The notes under the pieces were generated by a model. It ran no database searches. It was given only the letters and a program-made list of their open reading frames with translations, and was not told the DNA's origin. 64,000 bases of DNA from WLXB01 sp040221475. Its GTDB lineage: Bacteria > Pseudomonadota > Alphaproteobacteria > Rhodospirillales > Rhodospirillaceae. Numbering within the stretch: the first letter of the stretch is position 1; the number at the start of each line of letters is the position of its first letter. Made by a program: the position numbers and the translations under genes. Shown piece by piece: positions 49,984 through 58,507 of this stretch. The DNA is taken from the NCBI GenBank assembly GCA_040221475.1, contig JAVKEJ010000036.1, positions 62,001-126,000 of the forward strand, in the 5' to 3' direction.

Positions 49984-52875
49984 TTACGACCGACTCTTGA
50001 GAGCCGCCTGCGCTGCCGCCAGTCTTGCGACCGGAACGCGATACGGCGAACAGGAGACGTAATCGAGGCCGACCTCCTGGCAGAAGGCAATGGAGTCCGG
50101 ATCACCACCATGCTCACCGCAGATGCCAAGCTTGATATCACTTCGGGTTTTGCGGCCACGTTCAACAGCAATTTCGATCAACTCACCAACACCCTCACGG
50201 TCCAGCGTGGCAAATGGATCACGTTCATAAATTCCTTTTGCCATATAGACCTCCAACACCGGCGCACAGTCGTCCCGAGACATTCCCAATGTGGTTTGCG
50301 TGAGATCGTTGGTGCCAAAGCTGAAGAACTCGGCACCTTCTGCAATTTCTCCAGCCTTAAGCGCGGCTCGTGGTAATTCGATCATTGTCCCCACCATGTA
50401 GGCGATCGACTGACCGGCTTTTTCAAACACATCTGCGGCAACGTCATCCACGACCGTCTTCATCAGATCGAGTTCCATCTTGGTACTCACAAGCGGAATC
50501 ATAATTTCCGGCAAGACACTCGTACCTTTATTGGCAACCTCTATTGCGGCCTCAAATATGGCGCGGGCCTGCATGGCATAAATCTCAGGATAGGTAACCC
50601 CTAGACGACAACCGCGATGCCCTAACATTGGGTTCAATTCACTCAACCGATTAAGCGCGTTATGCACTGTCTCGACGGACACACCAGACGATGCAGCGAC
50701 TTCTGCAATCTCCGCTTCGCTGTGCGGCAGAAATTCGTGCAAGGGCGGATCAAGCAGACGAATTGTGACCGGCAGTCCACCCATGATCTTGAACAGGGAG
50801 ACAAAATCACCGCGTTGATGAGGTAACAGCCGACTGAGCGCCGCTGCCCGACCACCTTCATCAGCCGCCAAAATCATCTGGCGCACACTGATGATACGAT
50901 CCTGCTCAAAGAACATGTGTTCCGTACGGCACAGGCCAATGCCTTCAGCCCCAAATTTACGGGCTGTTTCAGCATCTTTGGGGGTCTCTGCATTGGTCCG
51001 CACTTTGAGAGTCCGAATGTCATCGACCCATTCCATGAGCGTGCCAAAGTCTCCGGTCATTTCTGGCTCAATCGTCGCAACCCGGCCTAAGAAAACTTCG
51101 CCGGTAGAGCCATCCAACGTCATGATATCGCCCTCATGCAGGATTTCATCCCGCACACGAAGATACTTTTCTTTGACATCAACCTGAATGTCCCCTGCCC
51201 CAGAAACGCAAGGCGTTCCCATGCCACGAGCCACCACAGCCGCATGACTGGTCATACCACCGCGGGTGGTCAGAATGCCCTCTGCGACGTGCATGCCACC
51301 AATATCTTCCGGGCTGGTTTCGCGACGGACCAGAATAACTTTCTCGCCCTTCTGCACCCAGTCTTCAGCATCTTCTGCCGTAAAGACAATTTTGCCCGAA
51401 GCCGCCCCTGGTGACGCTGGCAAACCGCGCGATAAAATCGTGCGCTTCGCGTTGGGGTCCAACGTGGGATGTAGCAGTTGATCTAATTGGGCTGGGTCTA
51501 TGCGTTCAACGGCTTCTTCGCGCGTGATCAGACCTTCATTGGCCATATCGACAGCAATCTTAAGAGACGCCTTCGACGTGCGTTTGCCGTTACGTGTTTG
51601 CAGCACCCAAAGCTTGCCCTTTTGGATGGTGAATTCCATGTCCTGCATATCGCGATAATGGCGCTCGAGCCTATCGCGCAGCTCAACCAATTCCGCGTAC
51701 ATCTGGGGCATGGCTTCTTCCATGGCCGGCAGGTTTGAGTCTTGGGCCTGTTTGCCCGCAATGGTGATCTGCTGAGGTGTGCGAATTCCGGCGACCACGT
51801 CCTCGCCTTGGGCATTTACCAGATATTCACCGTAAAATTCATTGTCGCCGACGGAGGGGTCACGGGAAAAACAAACACCAGTGGCGCAATCATCGCCCAT
51901 ATTACCGAACACCATGGCTTGGACGTTAACAGCCGTGCCCCAAGCGTCGGGAATATTATGAAGCGCACGATAGGTGTTGGCGCGTTGGTTCATCCAGCTT
52001 CCGAACACAGCACCAACCGCACCCCACAATTGATCATGGGGATCTTGCGGAAACGGCTTGCCGATATCTTTTTCAACAGTGGCTTTATACAGCGCCACAA
52101 GGTCTTTCAGATCGTCTGCTGTTAAATCCGTATCTTGATCAACACCCTTATCTTCCTTTGCGAGGTCAAGCAGTTCTTCAAAGGTGTAATGATCTACGCC
52201 GAGAACAACATCCGAATACATTTGGATAAAACGGCGGTAGCTATCATAGGCAAAACGGGCATCGCCGGAATGTTTAGCCAATCCTTCAACCGTTTCATCA
52301 TTCAGGCCCAGATTCAGGACTGTGTCCATCATACCCGGCATTGAAGCACGCGCGCCCGAGCGGACGGACACGAGAAGCGGATTAATCGGGTCACCAAATT
52401 TAGCACCGATGGTCGCTTCAATGCGGGCCAAGCCCTCATTAACCTGTTCAGTGAGGTCATCGGGATACACGCGGCCATTGTCATAAAAGTAGGTACAGAC
52501 ACCTGTTGTAACCGTGAAGCCAGGCGGAACCGGAATACCAATCGCACTCATTTCGGCCAGGTTTGCGCCCTTCCCGCCGAGCAGGTTTTTCATCTCTGCG
52601 CAGCCTTCTGCCTCGCCATCGCCGAAGAAGTAGACCCACTTTCCTTCCGTTTCAGCCACGCCAACCGAACCAACTGCGCCACCATTTGGATAAAGATCTG
52701 GGCGTAAGTCGCTGCGGCTTATTTTACCGCCAGTTGCTTCTTCAACAGCGATGACACGTTCGGCTGGCACGCGCTCCCATTGGCTAATCGCCTGGGGCGT
52801 TACATTAATTGAACGCGCCAGAGAGGCTGTGCCACCGGCTGCTGAAATTGCTTGTTCGAGTGCTGAATCGCGCAT
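49984..52875 (-). CDS. ppdK: Pyruvate phosphate dikinase with an N-terminal YdaS/Cro-type helix-turn-helix domain
   Basis: 963 residues. Residues about 4-63 form a complete helix-turn-helix of the YdaS/Cro antitoxin-like type: AAGGTASLARSINVTPQAIS, WERVPAERVIAVEEATGG and the typical ending SRSDLRPDLYP. A short linker leads at about residue 78 to the normal PPDK start, GKWVYFFGDGEAEG, and MKNLLGGKGANLAEM. The catalytic histidine is in GGMTSHAAVVARGMG. The PEP/pyruvate barrel has EGIGLCRTEHMFF, GTNDLTQTT and GICGEHGGDP. PPDK interconverts ATP, phosphate and pyruvate with AMP, PPi and PEP. No stop interrupts the junction. A GTG at codon 73 (52657-52659) without a good ribosome site could in principle give the enzyme alone. 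The usual family length is about 890. Confidence 0.95.
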   Translation of the reverse strand: MRDSALEQAISAAGGTASLARSINVTPQAISQWERVPAERVIAVEEATGGKISRSDLRPDLYPNGGAVGSVGVAETEGKWVYFFGDGEAEGCAEMKNLLGGKGANLAEMSAIGIPVPPGFTVTTGVCTYFYDNGRVYPDDLTEQVNEGLARIEATIGAKFGDPINPLLVSVRSGARASMPGMMDTVLNLGLNDETVEGLAKHSGDARFAYDSYRRFIQMYSDVVLGVDHYTFEELLDLAKEDKGVDQDTDLTADDLKDLVALYKATVEKDIGKPFPQDPHDQLWGAVGAVFGSWMNQRANTYRALHNIPDAWGTAVNVQAMVFGNMGDDCATGVCFSRDPSVGDNEFYGEYLVNAQGEDVVAGIRTPQQITIAGKQAQDSNLPAMEEAMPQMYAELVELRDRLERHYRDMQDMEFTIQKGKLWVLQTRNGKRTSKASLKIAVDMANEGLITREEAVERIDPAQLDQLLHPTLDPNAKRTILSRGLPASPGAASGKIVFTAEDAEDWVQKGEKVILVRRETSPEDIGGMHVAEGILTTRGGMTSHAAVVARGMGTPCVSGAGDIQVDVKEKYLRVRDEILHEGDIMTLDGSTGEVFLGRVATIEPEMTGDFGTLMEWVDDIRTLKVRTNAETPKDAETARKFGAEGIGLCRTEHMFFEQDRIISVRQMILAADEGGRAAALSRLLPHQRGDFVSLFKIMGGLPVTIRLLDPPLHEFLPHSEAEIAEVAASSGVSVETVHNALNRLSELNPMLGHRGCRLGVTYPEIYAMQARAIFEAAIEVANKGTSVLPEIMIPLVSTKMELDLMKTVVDDVAADVFEKAGQSIAYMVGTMIELPRAALKAGEIAEGAEFFSFGTNDLTQTTLGMSRDDCAPVLEVYMAKGIYERDPFATLDREGVGELIEIAVERGRKTRSDIKLGICGEHGGDPDSIAFCQEVGLDYVSCSPYRVPVARLAAAQAALKSRS

Positions 52876-52897
52876 TAAGGCCCCGCTTGTGCAGAAA

Positions 52898-52961
52898 CGT
52901 AAGTCACAGCTTACATGTAAGTTAAGCCTTACTTACGTAAGACAAGGCAAGCTTTACTTAC
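52898..52961 (-). promoter_or_regulatory. Cluster of CTTAC/GTAAG palindromic sites before ppdK
   Basis: Within 64 bases just upstream of the ppdK start there are a perfect 12-bp palindrome CTTACATGTAAG (52910-52921) and a perfect 10-bp CTTACGTAAG (52932-52941). There are also single half-sites CGTAAG (52898-52903), CTTAC (52928-52932) and CTTAC (52957-52961). The density and spacing are those of a repeated operator. The binding protein is inferred to be the HTH domain at the N-terminus of the encoded PPDK, because such Cro-type domains usually bind their own promoter. This is not shown. Confidence 0.6.
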
Positions 52962-53057
52962 ATTTTTCCTGCAAGAAAAGGCTGAATATGGGAAAATCAG
53001 ATGCTGTTGGGAAACGGCGGGAATCCAGCGTCGCGGAGCACCAATCCTAAAGCGACC

Positions 53058-55142
53058 TCACCCTTCAATATGGGAAAAAACGGCGACATGATCCATAGAT
53101 TGACCGATTCGGGCCAAAAGGTTCAAATTTGCGACGCGCGTTTTAGGGTCGTTCGCATTCACAGTCACTTTGTCGAAGAACACATCTAGAGGTTGACGCA
53201 AAGTCGCCAGAGCAGACATTGCAGCGCCAAAATCTTCTTTTAAGACTGCCGTTTGAACAGTGACTTCAACGCCCTTAAGCGTGTCCGCGAGGGTCTTGGC
53301 ATCATCCGCTGCGAGGTGAGAGGCATCAGCGGACTGACCAAACATCACGCCATCTTTCTTTTCTTCGATGCGCACGATGTTCGCGGCCCGCTTACACGCC
53401 GTCAGCAGGTTCGCACCATCGTCACTGGCTAAGAAGGTACCGAGCGCATCCACACGAGACATCAGACGAACTAAGTCATCCTCATTGCCCACGGCAAAAA
53501 CAGCACTAATCAGATCGTGGCGCACACCGCGCTCTTTGAGGAAAACTTTGAGGCGGTCAGCAAAGAACACCAGCAACTCATCCACAACGGTTTGCCGGTC
53601 CGTTTTTAACGGTACAGCATAGGCGTCATAGGACTGCGCGAAAATACCACTTAACGAAAGGCGGAGCTTATTCTCAAGAATCAGCCGGATCACCCCAAGC
53701 GCGGCACGACGCAGCGCGTAAGGGTCTTTAGACCCAGTCGGCTTTTGATCAATTGCGAAAAAGCCAACAAGAGTATCGATTTTATCGGCCAGAGAAATAG
53801 CAACACTCACGGGGTCTGACGGGCAAACATCAGACGGACCTTGAGGGGCATAATGCGAGGCTATTGCATTACAAACGGCAGCGTCTTCTTTGTCATTGGC
53901 CGCGTAGTAACGGCCCATAATGCCCTGCAGATCGGGGAATTCAGCGACCATACCTGTTGAAAGATCCGCCTTACATAAGGTCGCCGCCCGCTTAACCTGT
54001 TCAAGCAGCGCACCCTCCATATGACTGGCAATTAACTCCGCCAGGCGTTCGAGGCGGGTGACCTTATCCCGCACCGTACCGAGATCAGCCTGAAAGACCC
54101 GTTCGCTGAGCTTATCGACACGGCTTGCCAAAGATTGCTGACGATCTTGATCCCAGAAGAACTTAGCGTCTGACAGCCGGGCCCGCAGCACACGCTCGTT
54201 ACCCGCGACAATGGCAGCTCCGGCGTCCGGCGTCTCGATGTTGGCGACCACAGCAAAGCGATTTGAAAACCTGCCGTCTTTGGTTTCAAGGGCGAAGTAC
54301 TTCTGATGCTTCCGCATGGCGGAGGTCAGAACTTCAGACGGCACATCCATAAACTCATCGTCAATGGTTCCCAACAAAGGAACCGGCCATTCAACCAGGC
54401 CCGCCACTTCATCAAGCAGCCCCGGGTCATCAGTGACTTTCAATCCTTCCGCCTGTGCCAGAGAGTCGGCAGCGTCGGCAATCACTTGACGGCGTTGACT
54501 GGCCTCAACCATCACCTTGGCAGAGTTCATTGCATTCATGTACGACGCAAAATCTGAAACGGTCAGCGTGTCTGGTGCCAGGAATCGATGGCCAACCGTG
54601 GTGTTGGAGGCGATCACACCAGCATAAGAAATAGGCACAATAGCCCCACCGAACACACAAAGCATGCTGTGCAGGGGACGTACCCAGCGGGTATCTCCTG
54701 CCCCCCAGCGCATAGACTTAGGCCACGGCAAGGCTGCCAATGCAGCCTCGATCACATCTTTCAGAACATCCGCGGTGGGCCGGCCTTTGCGCTCAATCAC
54801 GGCGAAGTAGAACGTGCCCTTGGGCAACTCACGCTTTTCGGCCTCTTCAACGGACGTCAAGCCGTTGGCTTTCAGAAAACCTTCAATCGCCCGCTCCGGC
54901 GCATCAATGCCCGGACCTTTGCGCTCTTCCGTTACGTCCGGCTGCGCGTCCGGCAGTCCATCGCAGGCAACCGTTAAACGACGCGGGCCGGAGAACGTGT
55001 CTAACCGCGAAAACGTCAATCCAGACTGTTTGAGACCGTCTGATAACAAACGTTTTAAATCATCGGCGGCACGCACTTGCATGCGAGCAGGAATTTCTTC
55101 CGAGAGGAGTTCGAGCAGGAGTTCAGATGTGGCTTGGGACAT
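53058..55142 (-). CDS. glyS: Glycine-tRNA ligase, beta subunit
   Basis: 694 residues. It is the tRNA-binding and proofreading chain of the heterotetrameric bacterial glycyl-tRNA synthetase. The protein starts LLLELLSEEIPARMQVRAADDL, and contains GPRRLTVACDGL, GPGIDAPERAIEGFLKANGL and ALPWPKSMRWG. The HD-like segment AVCNAIASHYAPQGPSD, GSKDPYALRRAALGVIRLI and a C-terminal anticodon-binding helical region also fit. It starts three bases after glyQ. The ppdK gene follows after about 180 bases that hold its own regulatory sites. Confidence 0.96.
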   Translation of the reverse strand: MSQATSELLLELLSEEIPARMQVRAADDLKRLLSDGLKQSGLTFSRLDTFSGPRRLTVACDGLPDAQPDVTEERKGPGIDAPERAIEGFLKANGLTSVEEAEKRELPKGTFYFAVIERKGRPTADVLKDVIEAALAALPWPKSMRWGAGDTRWVRPLHSMLCVFGGAIVPISYAGVIASNTTVGHRFLAPDTLTVSDFASYMNAMNSAKVMVEASQRRQVIADAADSLAQAEGLKVTDDPGLLDEVAGLVEWPVPLLGTIDDEFMDVPSEVLTSAMRKHQKYFALETKDGRFSNRFAVVANIETPDAGAAIVAGNERVLRARLSDAKFFWDQDRQQSLASRVDKLSERVFQADLGTVRDKVTRLERLAELIASHMEGALLEQVKRAATLCKADLSTGMVAEFPDLQGIMGRYYAANDKEDAAVCNAIASHYAPQGPSDVCPSDPVSVAISLADKIDTLVGFFAIDQKPTGSKDPYALRRAALGVIRLILENKLRLSLSGIFAQSYDAYAVPLKTDRQTVVDELLVFFADRLKVFLKERGVRHDLISAVFAVGNEDDLVRLMSRVDALGTFLASDDGANLLTACKRAANIVRIEEKKDGVMFGQSADASHLAADDAKTLADTLKGVEVTVQTAVLKEDFGAAMSALATLRQPLDVFFDKVTVNANDPKTRVANLNLLARIGQSMDHVAVFSHIEG

Positions 55143-55145
55143 TCG

Positions 55146-56030
55146 TTAAGCCCCTTGGTTTGAACCCTGGCTTTCGAGCCAGGCTTCGCAACAGGATTTC
55201 GCCAACGCCCGCACCCGGCCAATATACCCGGCACGCTCGGTCACACTGATAACGCCCCGCGCGTCCAACAGGTTAAACGAATGACTGGCCTTAATGCACT
55301 GGTCATAGGCGGGCAGCGCCACTTTTTTCGACAACAGCGACTGACACTCCGCCTCTGCATCAGCAAAGTGGCGCAGCAGCATTTCTGTATTGGCATACTC
55401 AAAATTGTGGGCCGAATATTCTTGCTCGGCTTGCAGAAAAATATCGCCGTACTTTACGCCGTCATTATTGAAGGCTAGGTCATAAACCCGCTCCACGCCT
55501 TGCACATACATGGCCAAACGTTCGAGGCCATAGGTGAGTTCAACCGCCACCGGAGAACAATCGATGCCGCCGACCTGCTGGAAATAGGTGAACTGCGTCA
55601 CTTCCATGCCATCGCACCAGACTTCCCAGCCGAGGCCCCAGGCGCCGAGCGTTGGGCTTTCCCAATCGTCTTCCACAAAGCGAATGTCGTGCGCCAGCGC
55701 ATCAATGCCAATCGCTGCGAGGCTTTGCAAATAAAGGTCCTGCGCGTTATCTGGCGAAGGCTTCAGAATCACTTGGTACTGGTAGTAATGCTGCAAGCGA
55801 TTGGGATTCTCGCCGTAGCGGCCATCGGTCGGCCGCCGCGAGGGCTGCACGTAGGCCGCCTTCCACGGTTTCGGGCCCAAGGCGCGTAATGTCGTTGCAG
55901 GATGAAAGGTGCCCGCCCCCATCTCCATATCGTAGGGCTGCAGAATGACGCACCCCTGCGCTGCCCAGAAAGACTGAAGCTTAAGAATAAGGCCCTGAAA
56001 ACTGAGCGCCTGAGTGTGCGAGGCGGCCAT
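55146..56030 (-). CDS. glyQ: Glycine-tRNA ligase, alpha subunit
   Basis: 294 residues, the catalytic chain of glycyl-tRNA synthetase. Typical segments are FQGLILKLQSFWAAQGCVI, QPYDMEMGAGTFHPATTLRAL, YVQPSRRPTDGRYGENPNRLQ and GWEVWCDGMEVTQFTYFQQ. It heads the glyQ-glyS operon, and the gap between the two genes is three bases. Confidence 0.97.
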   Translation of the reverse strand: MAASHTQALSFQGLILKLQSFWAAQGCVILQPYDMEMGAGTFHPATTLRALGPKPWKAAYVQPSRRPTDGRYGENPNRLQHYYQYQVILKPSPDNAQDLYLQSLAAIGIDALAHDIRFVEDDWESPTLGAWGLGWEVWCDGMEVTQFTYFQQVGGIDCSPVAVELTYGLERLAMYVQGVERVYDLAFNNDGVKYGDIFLQAEQEYSAHNFEYANTEMLLRHFADAEAECQSLLSKKVALPAYDQCIKASHSFNLLDARGVISVTERAGYIGRVRALAKSCCEAWLESQGSNQGA

Positions 56031-56171
56031 GCGATAACTTCCGCTAGAGGGTAAAAACTGTGCCTGGCGGGTATTTAGAGTGTCAGGCTGCGCGCAAGCT
56101 ACTCGCGGAGTCTCTCAGAATCAAGGTCAGGGAAATCTGGGTTTGCGGCAACACTCGCGCGAACTCAAGGG

Positions 56172-56450
56172 TTATTTCGCCCCCTGCATCGGGCAATCTT
56201 TGGCGGAACGGCCGCATCCGGGATTGAGACCCGCCGCCACATAGGCTCCGCACGCGGTGCAGGCTGTCAGATCTTCAACACCTTGCGTTCTGGCTTTCGT
56301 CACATCTTCAGCCGCCTTACGGGCGGCATCGACGCGCGATTTGGGTTTCCTTTCCCCAGAGGACAGCAGGTTGATTTGGCGGTAGACCCACCACACCGCG
56401 AAGATCATCACAGCCGTAAAGAGGATTTTCGACAGGCTAAATCCAAGCAT
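56172..56450 (-). CDS. Small membrane-anchored protein with a cysteine cluster
   Basis: 92 residues from ATG 56448-56450. A single hydrophobic helix at about residues 5-22 (FTAVMIFAVWWVYRQINLL) anchors it. A basic, Lys/Arg-rich helical segment follows. The C-terminus has CTACGAYVAAGLNPGCG and KDCPM, four or five cysteines spaced like a zinc ribbon. Short proteins of this layout are common downstream of the S49 peptidase in alphaproteobacteria, but function is unknown. It begins 11 bases after the S49 peptidase stop and is probably in the same operon. Confidence 0.75.
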   Translation of the reverse strand: MLGFSLSKILFTAVMIFAVWWVYRQINLLSSGERKPKSRVDAARKAAEDVTKARTQGVEDLTACTACGAYVAAGLNPGCGRSAKDCPMQGAK

Positions 56451-56461
56451 GCCCTGCGCTC

Positions 56462-57331
56462 CTACAGCCCAAAGCGGGCCCACAGGGCTCGCTCTTCGGC
56501 AGCCGATATCAGATCATTTGCCCAGGTTTCAGAAACGCTCAACGCGACGCCGCCGCCAAGTTTACGCTGCAGCCAGTTGGACTCGGGCTGCACCAGCATA
56601 AATTTGGTCTTCTCACCGAGTTTCTCGCGCATCACCGCGCGCATCTCGCCAAGACCATCGATCAGACCGTTCTTAAGGGCGCGTTCGCCAGTCCAGACAT
56701 CACCATTGAATAAGGTTTTATCCGCACCTTGGAGTTTGTCAGCACGGCGGTCTTTGACATAAGCTTTGAACTGGTCGTGAATATCTTTCTGCAATTCAAG
56801 CAGCCGCTTTACGTCGTCCGGATCTTCAGCCTTAAACGGATCAAGCATGCTTTTGTTGTCGCCTTGTGCATACACACGACGCTCAATACCAATTTTGTCG
56901 ATCAGTTCGGTAAAGCCGAACGTTGCCGCAATCACACCGATGGAACCCACAATCGACATGGGACTGGCGTAGATTTCATCGGCTGAACAGGCCAGCCAAT
57001 AGCCGCCAGAGGCGGCGACATCCTCCGCAAAGGCGTAAACCGGGATTTCTTTTTCGTCCGACAACTGACGGATGCGTTCGGCAATATGCGCCGACTGCAC
57101 CGGCGAACCACCGGGTGAATTGATCACCAGCGCGACGGCATCAATTCCCTTCTTGCTAAAGGCTTTTCTTAACGGCACTTCCAGGCTCGCCAAGGTCAAC
57201 CCTTTGCGGCCCACACCTGCGGCTCCGATAACGCCGTTGAGGCGGACAACACTGACAAGCGGGATATCACGCCTCACCAAAGGGCCTGCGACCCGCGCCG
57301 CGAATTCGTTGAAATGATCAAGTATAGCCAT
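56462..57331 (-). CDS. S49 family (SohB/SppA-like) membrane serine peptidase
   Basis: 289 residues from ATG 57329-57331; another in-frame ATG at 57391 would add 20 residues. The S49 fold has VVRLNGVIGAAG at the first strand and LVINSPGGSPVQSAHIAERI. The catalytic serine is in EDVAASGGYWLACSADEIY, and SIVGSIGVI follows. Unlike SppA proper it has a single peptidase domain. It is likely a membrane-associated signal-peptide peptidase; no clear N-terminal helix is visible from this start. It lies downstream of the methyltransferase gene. Confidence 0.88.
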   Translation of the reverse strand: MAILDHFNEFAARVAGPLVRRDIPLVSVVRLNGVIGAAGVGRKGLTLASLEVPLRKAFSKKGIDAVALVINSPGGSPVQSAHIAERIRQLSDEKEIPVYAFAEDVAASGGYWLACSADEIYASPMSIVGSIGVIAATFGFTELIDKIGIERRVYAQGDNKSMLDPFKAEDPDDVKRLLELQKDIHDQFKAYVKDRRADKLQGADKTLFNGDVWTGERALKNGLIDGLGEMRAVMREKLGEKTKFMLVQPESNWLQRKLGGGVALSVSETWANDLISAAEERALWARFGL

Positions 57332-57362
57332 GCGCGCACCATAGACGTCTGAGGGGCTGAGG

Positions 57363-58157
57363 TTAAGACAAAGAATCCAAAGCATACCCATATCTCAAAA
57401 TGGCCGCTGCAGCCTCAGTGTAGGTGCCATCTTTTTGATGCAAAATCAGACCAGGGTGGATGACAGCGGGGGACTTGCGGTCTTTCAGGGCTGTGACAAT
57501 CACCCGGCTGGCCGGACGATGCGCCTTGGGCCATAGCGGAATCACAGTCACCGCCCCGCAGCCCTTAAGTGCCTGTATGATCTCGGCCACGCGCTCAGCA
57601 CGATGAATGATCGCGAAAAGGCCGCCCGACGCAAGAAGGCCGAGACATTTTTGCACCCAAATCGCGAGCGGCAGTTCGGTCACGGCGTGGGTTGAGTCAA
57701 CGTCAGGCCGGTCGGGCACCGTCCCCGCCTCAAAGAATGGCGGATTGGTCATCACCGCATCATAGCTGCTGGTCAATAGGGCAGCGGAGGGACAGGCCAG
57801 ATCGCCTTGGATGAGAGACGCCCGATCTGAAAAGCCGTTGAGGGTGATGCTGTGCCGGGCCAACTCAAGGAATGAAACATGCCGTTCAAAGCCGACGCCC
57901 TGAACATCCTCACGGCGCACCAGCAGGCTCAGGAGGGCCGCGCCGGTGCCGCAGCCGACATCAAGCACGCGCGCACGCTTGGGCACATCAACAGCTGCCG
58001 CGAGCAAAAACGGATCAATCGCTATGCGATAACCGGTCTTGGGTTGCACCAACCGCAACCGGTCTTCGAAGAAGTGGTCAACCGTGGTTTCGCTTGCAGG
58101 TCCCTCGGTGATAAGTCCCTCGGTTTCAGGCCCCGTTTCCACTTTGGCAGAGGTCAT
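57363..58157 (-). CDS. tRNA-type N6-adenine methyltransferase (TrmN6/YfiC-like)
   Basis: 264 residues. A Rossmann SAM-binding motif (LDVGCGTGAALLSL) and the N6-adenine/NPPF catalytic motif (VMTNPPFFEAG) mark a class I methyltransferase. The N-terminal stretch (VDHFFEDRLRLVQPKTGYRIAIDPFLLAAAV) is that of YfiC-like enzymes, which methylate A37 of tRNA-Val in E. coli. Its start overlaps the stop of the DUF2007 gene by four bases. Substrate specificity is inferred from family only. Confidence 0.85.
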   Translation of the reverse strand: MTSAKVETGPETEGLITEGPASETTVDHFFEDRLRLVQPKTGYRIAIDPFLLAAAVDVPKRARVLDVGCGTGAALLSLLVRREDVQGVGFERHVSFLELARHSITLNGFSDRASLIQGDLACPSAALLTSSYDAVMTNPPFFEAGTVPDRPDVDSTHAVTELPLAIWVQKCLGLLASGGLFAIIHRAERVAEIIQALKGCGAVTVIPLWPKAHRPASRVIVTALKDRKSPAVIHPGLILHQKDGTYTEAAAAILRYGYALDSLS

Positions 58158-58369
58158 GACACCAGATCAGGGCAGATCGCCAGAGCCACTTCTGCGGCAG
58201 CGGCGAGATCCTCGGTGCGGACCATCAACCGGCGCGGAAAGGTATCGATGCCCGCGTAGGTGCTGGCAATGTCCCCATCAAATTCAAACACCTCAATACC
58301 CTCGGCGGACAGGGCCGCCTTGAGGGCCGAGATGGCAACGATGTTATTGCTGCGCAGGAGTTCTTTCAT
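58154..58369 (-). CDS. DUF2007 family small protein
   Basis: 71 residues, a single compact alpha/beta domain. It begins MKELLRSNNIVAISALKAAL and contains FEFDGDIASTYAGIDTFPRRLMV and EVALAICPDLVS. DUF2007 proteins are small and may be ligand sensors; no mechanism is known. It overlaps the downstream methyltransferase by four bases (ATGA), so the two are coproduced. It is divergent from the polyprenyl synthase gene. Confidence 0.82.
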   Translation of the reverse strand: MKELLRSNNIVAISALKAALSAEGIEVFEFDGDIASTYAGIDTFPRRLMVRTEDLAAAAEVALAICPDLVS

Positions 58370-58507
58370 AATGAGCCCACGGTGGCGGGAACTGGCTCCA
58401 ATGGCAAGTCAGAAACTGCCAAACGATAAGGGGTTCGCTTGCCCCTGACCGGGCATCCTCCTATGCTGGGGTCACTCTTAACCCCCAGATCAGAAGGGTA
58501 TTTGCAC

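Noticed and set aside
52985..53090. Twelve-base AATATGGGAAAA word repeated between glyS and ppdK
   Set aside because: Two copies at unequal context with no symmetry; too short to support a function.
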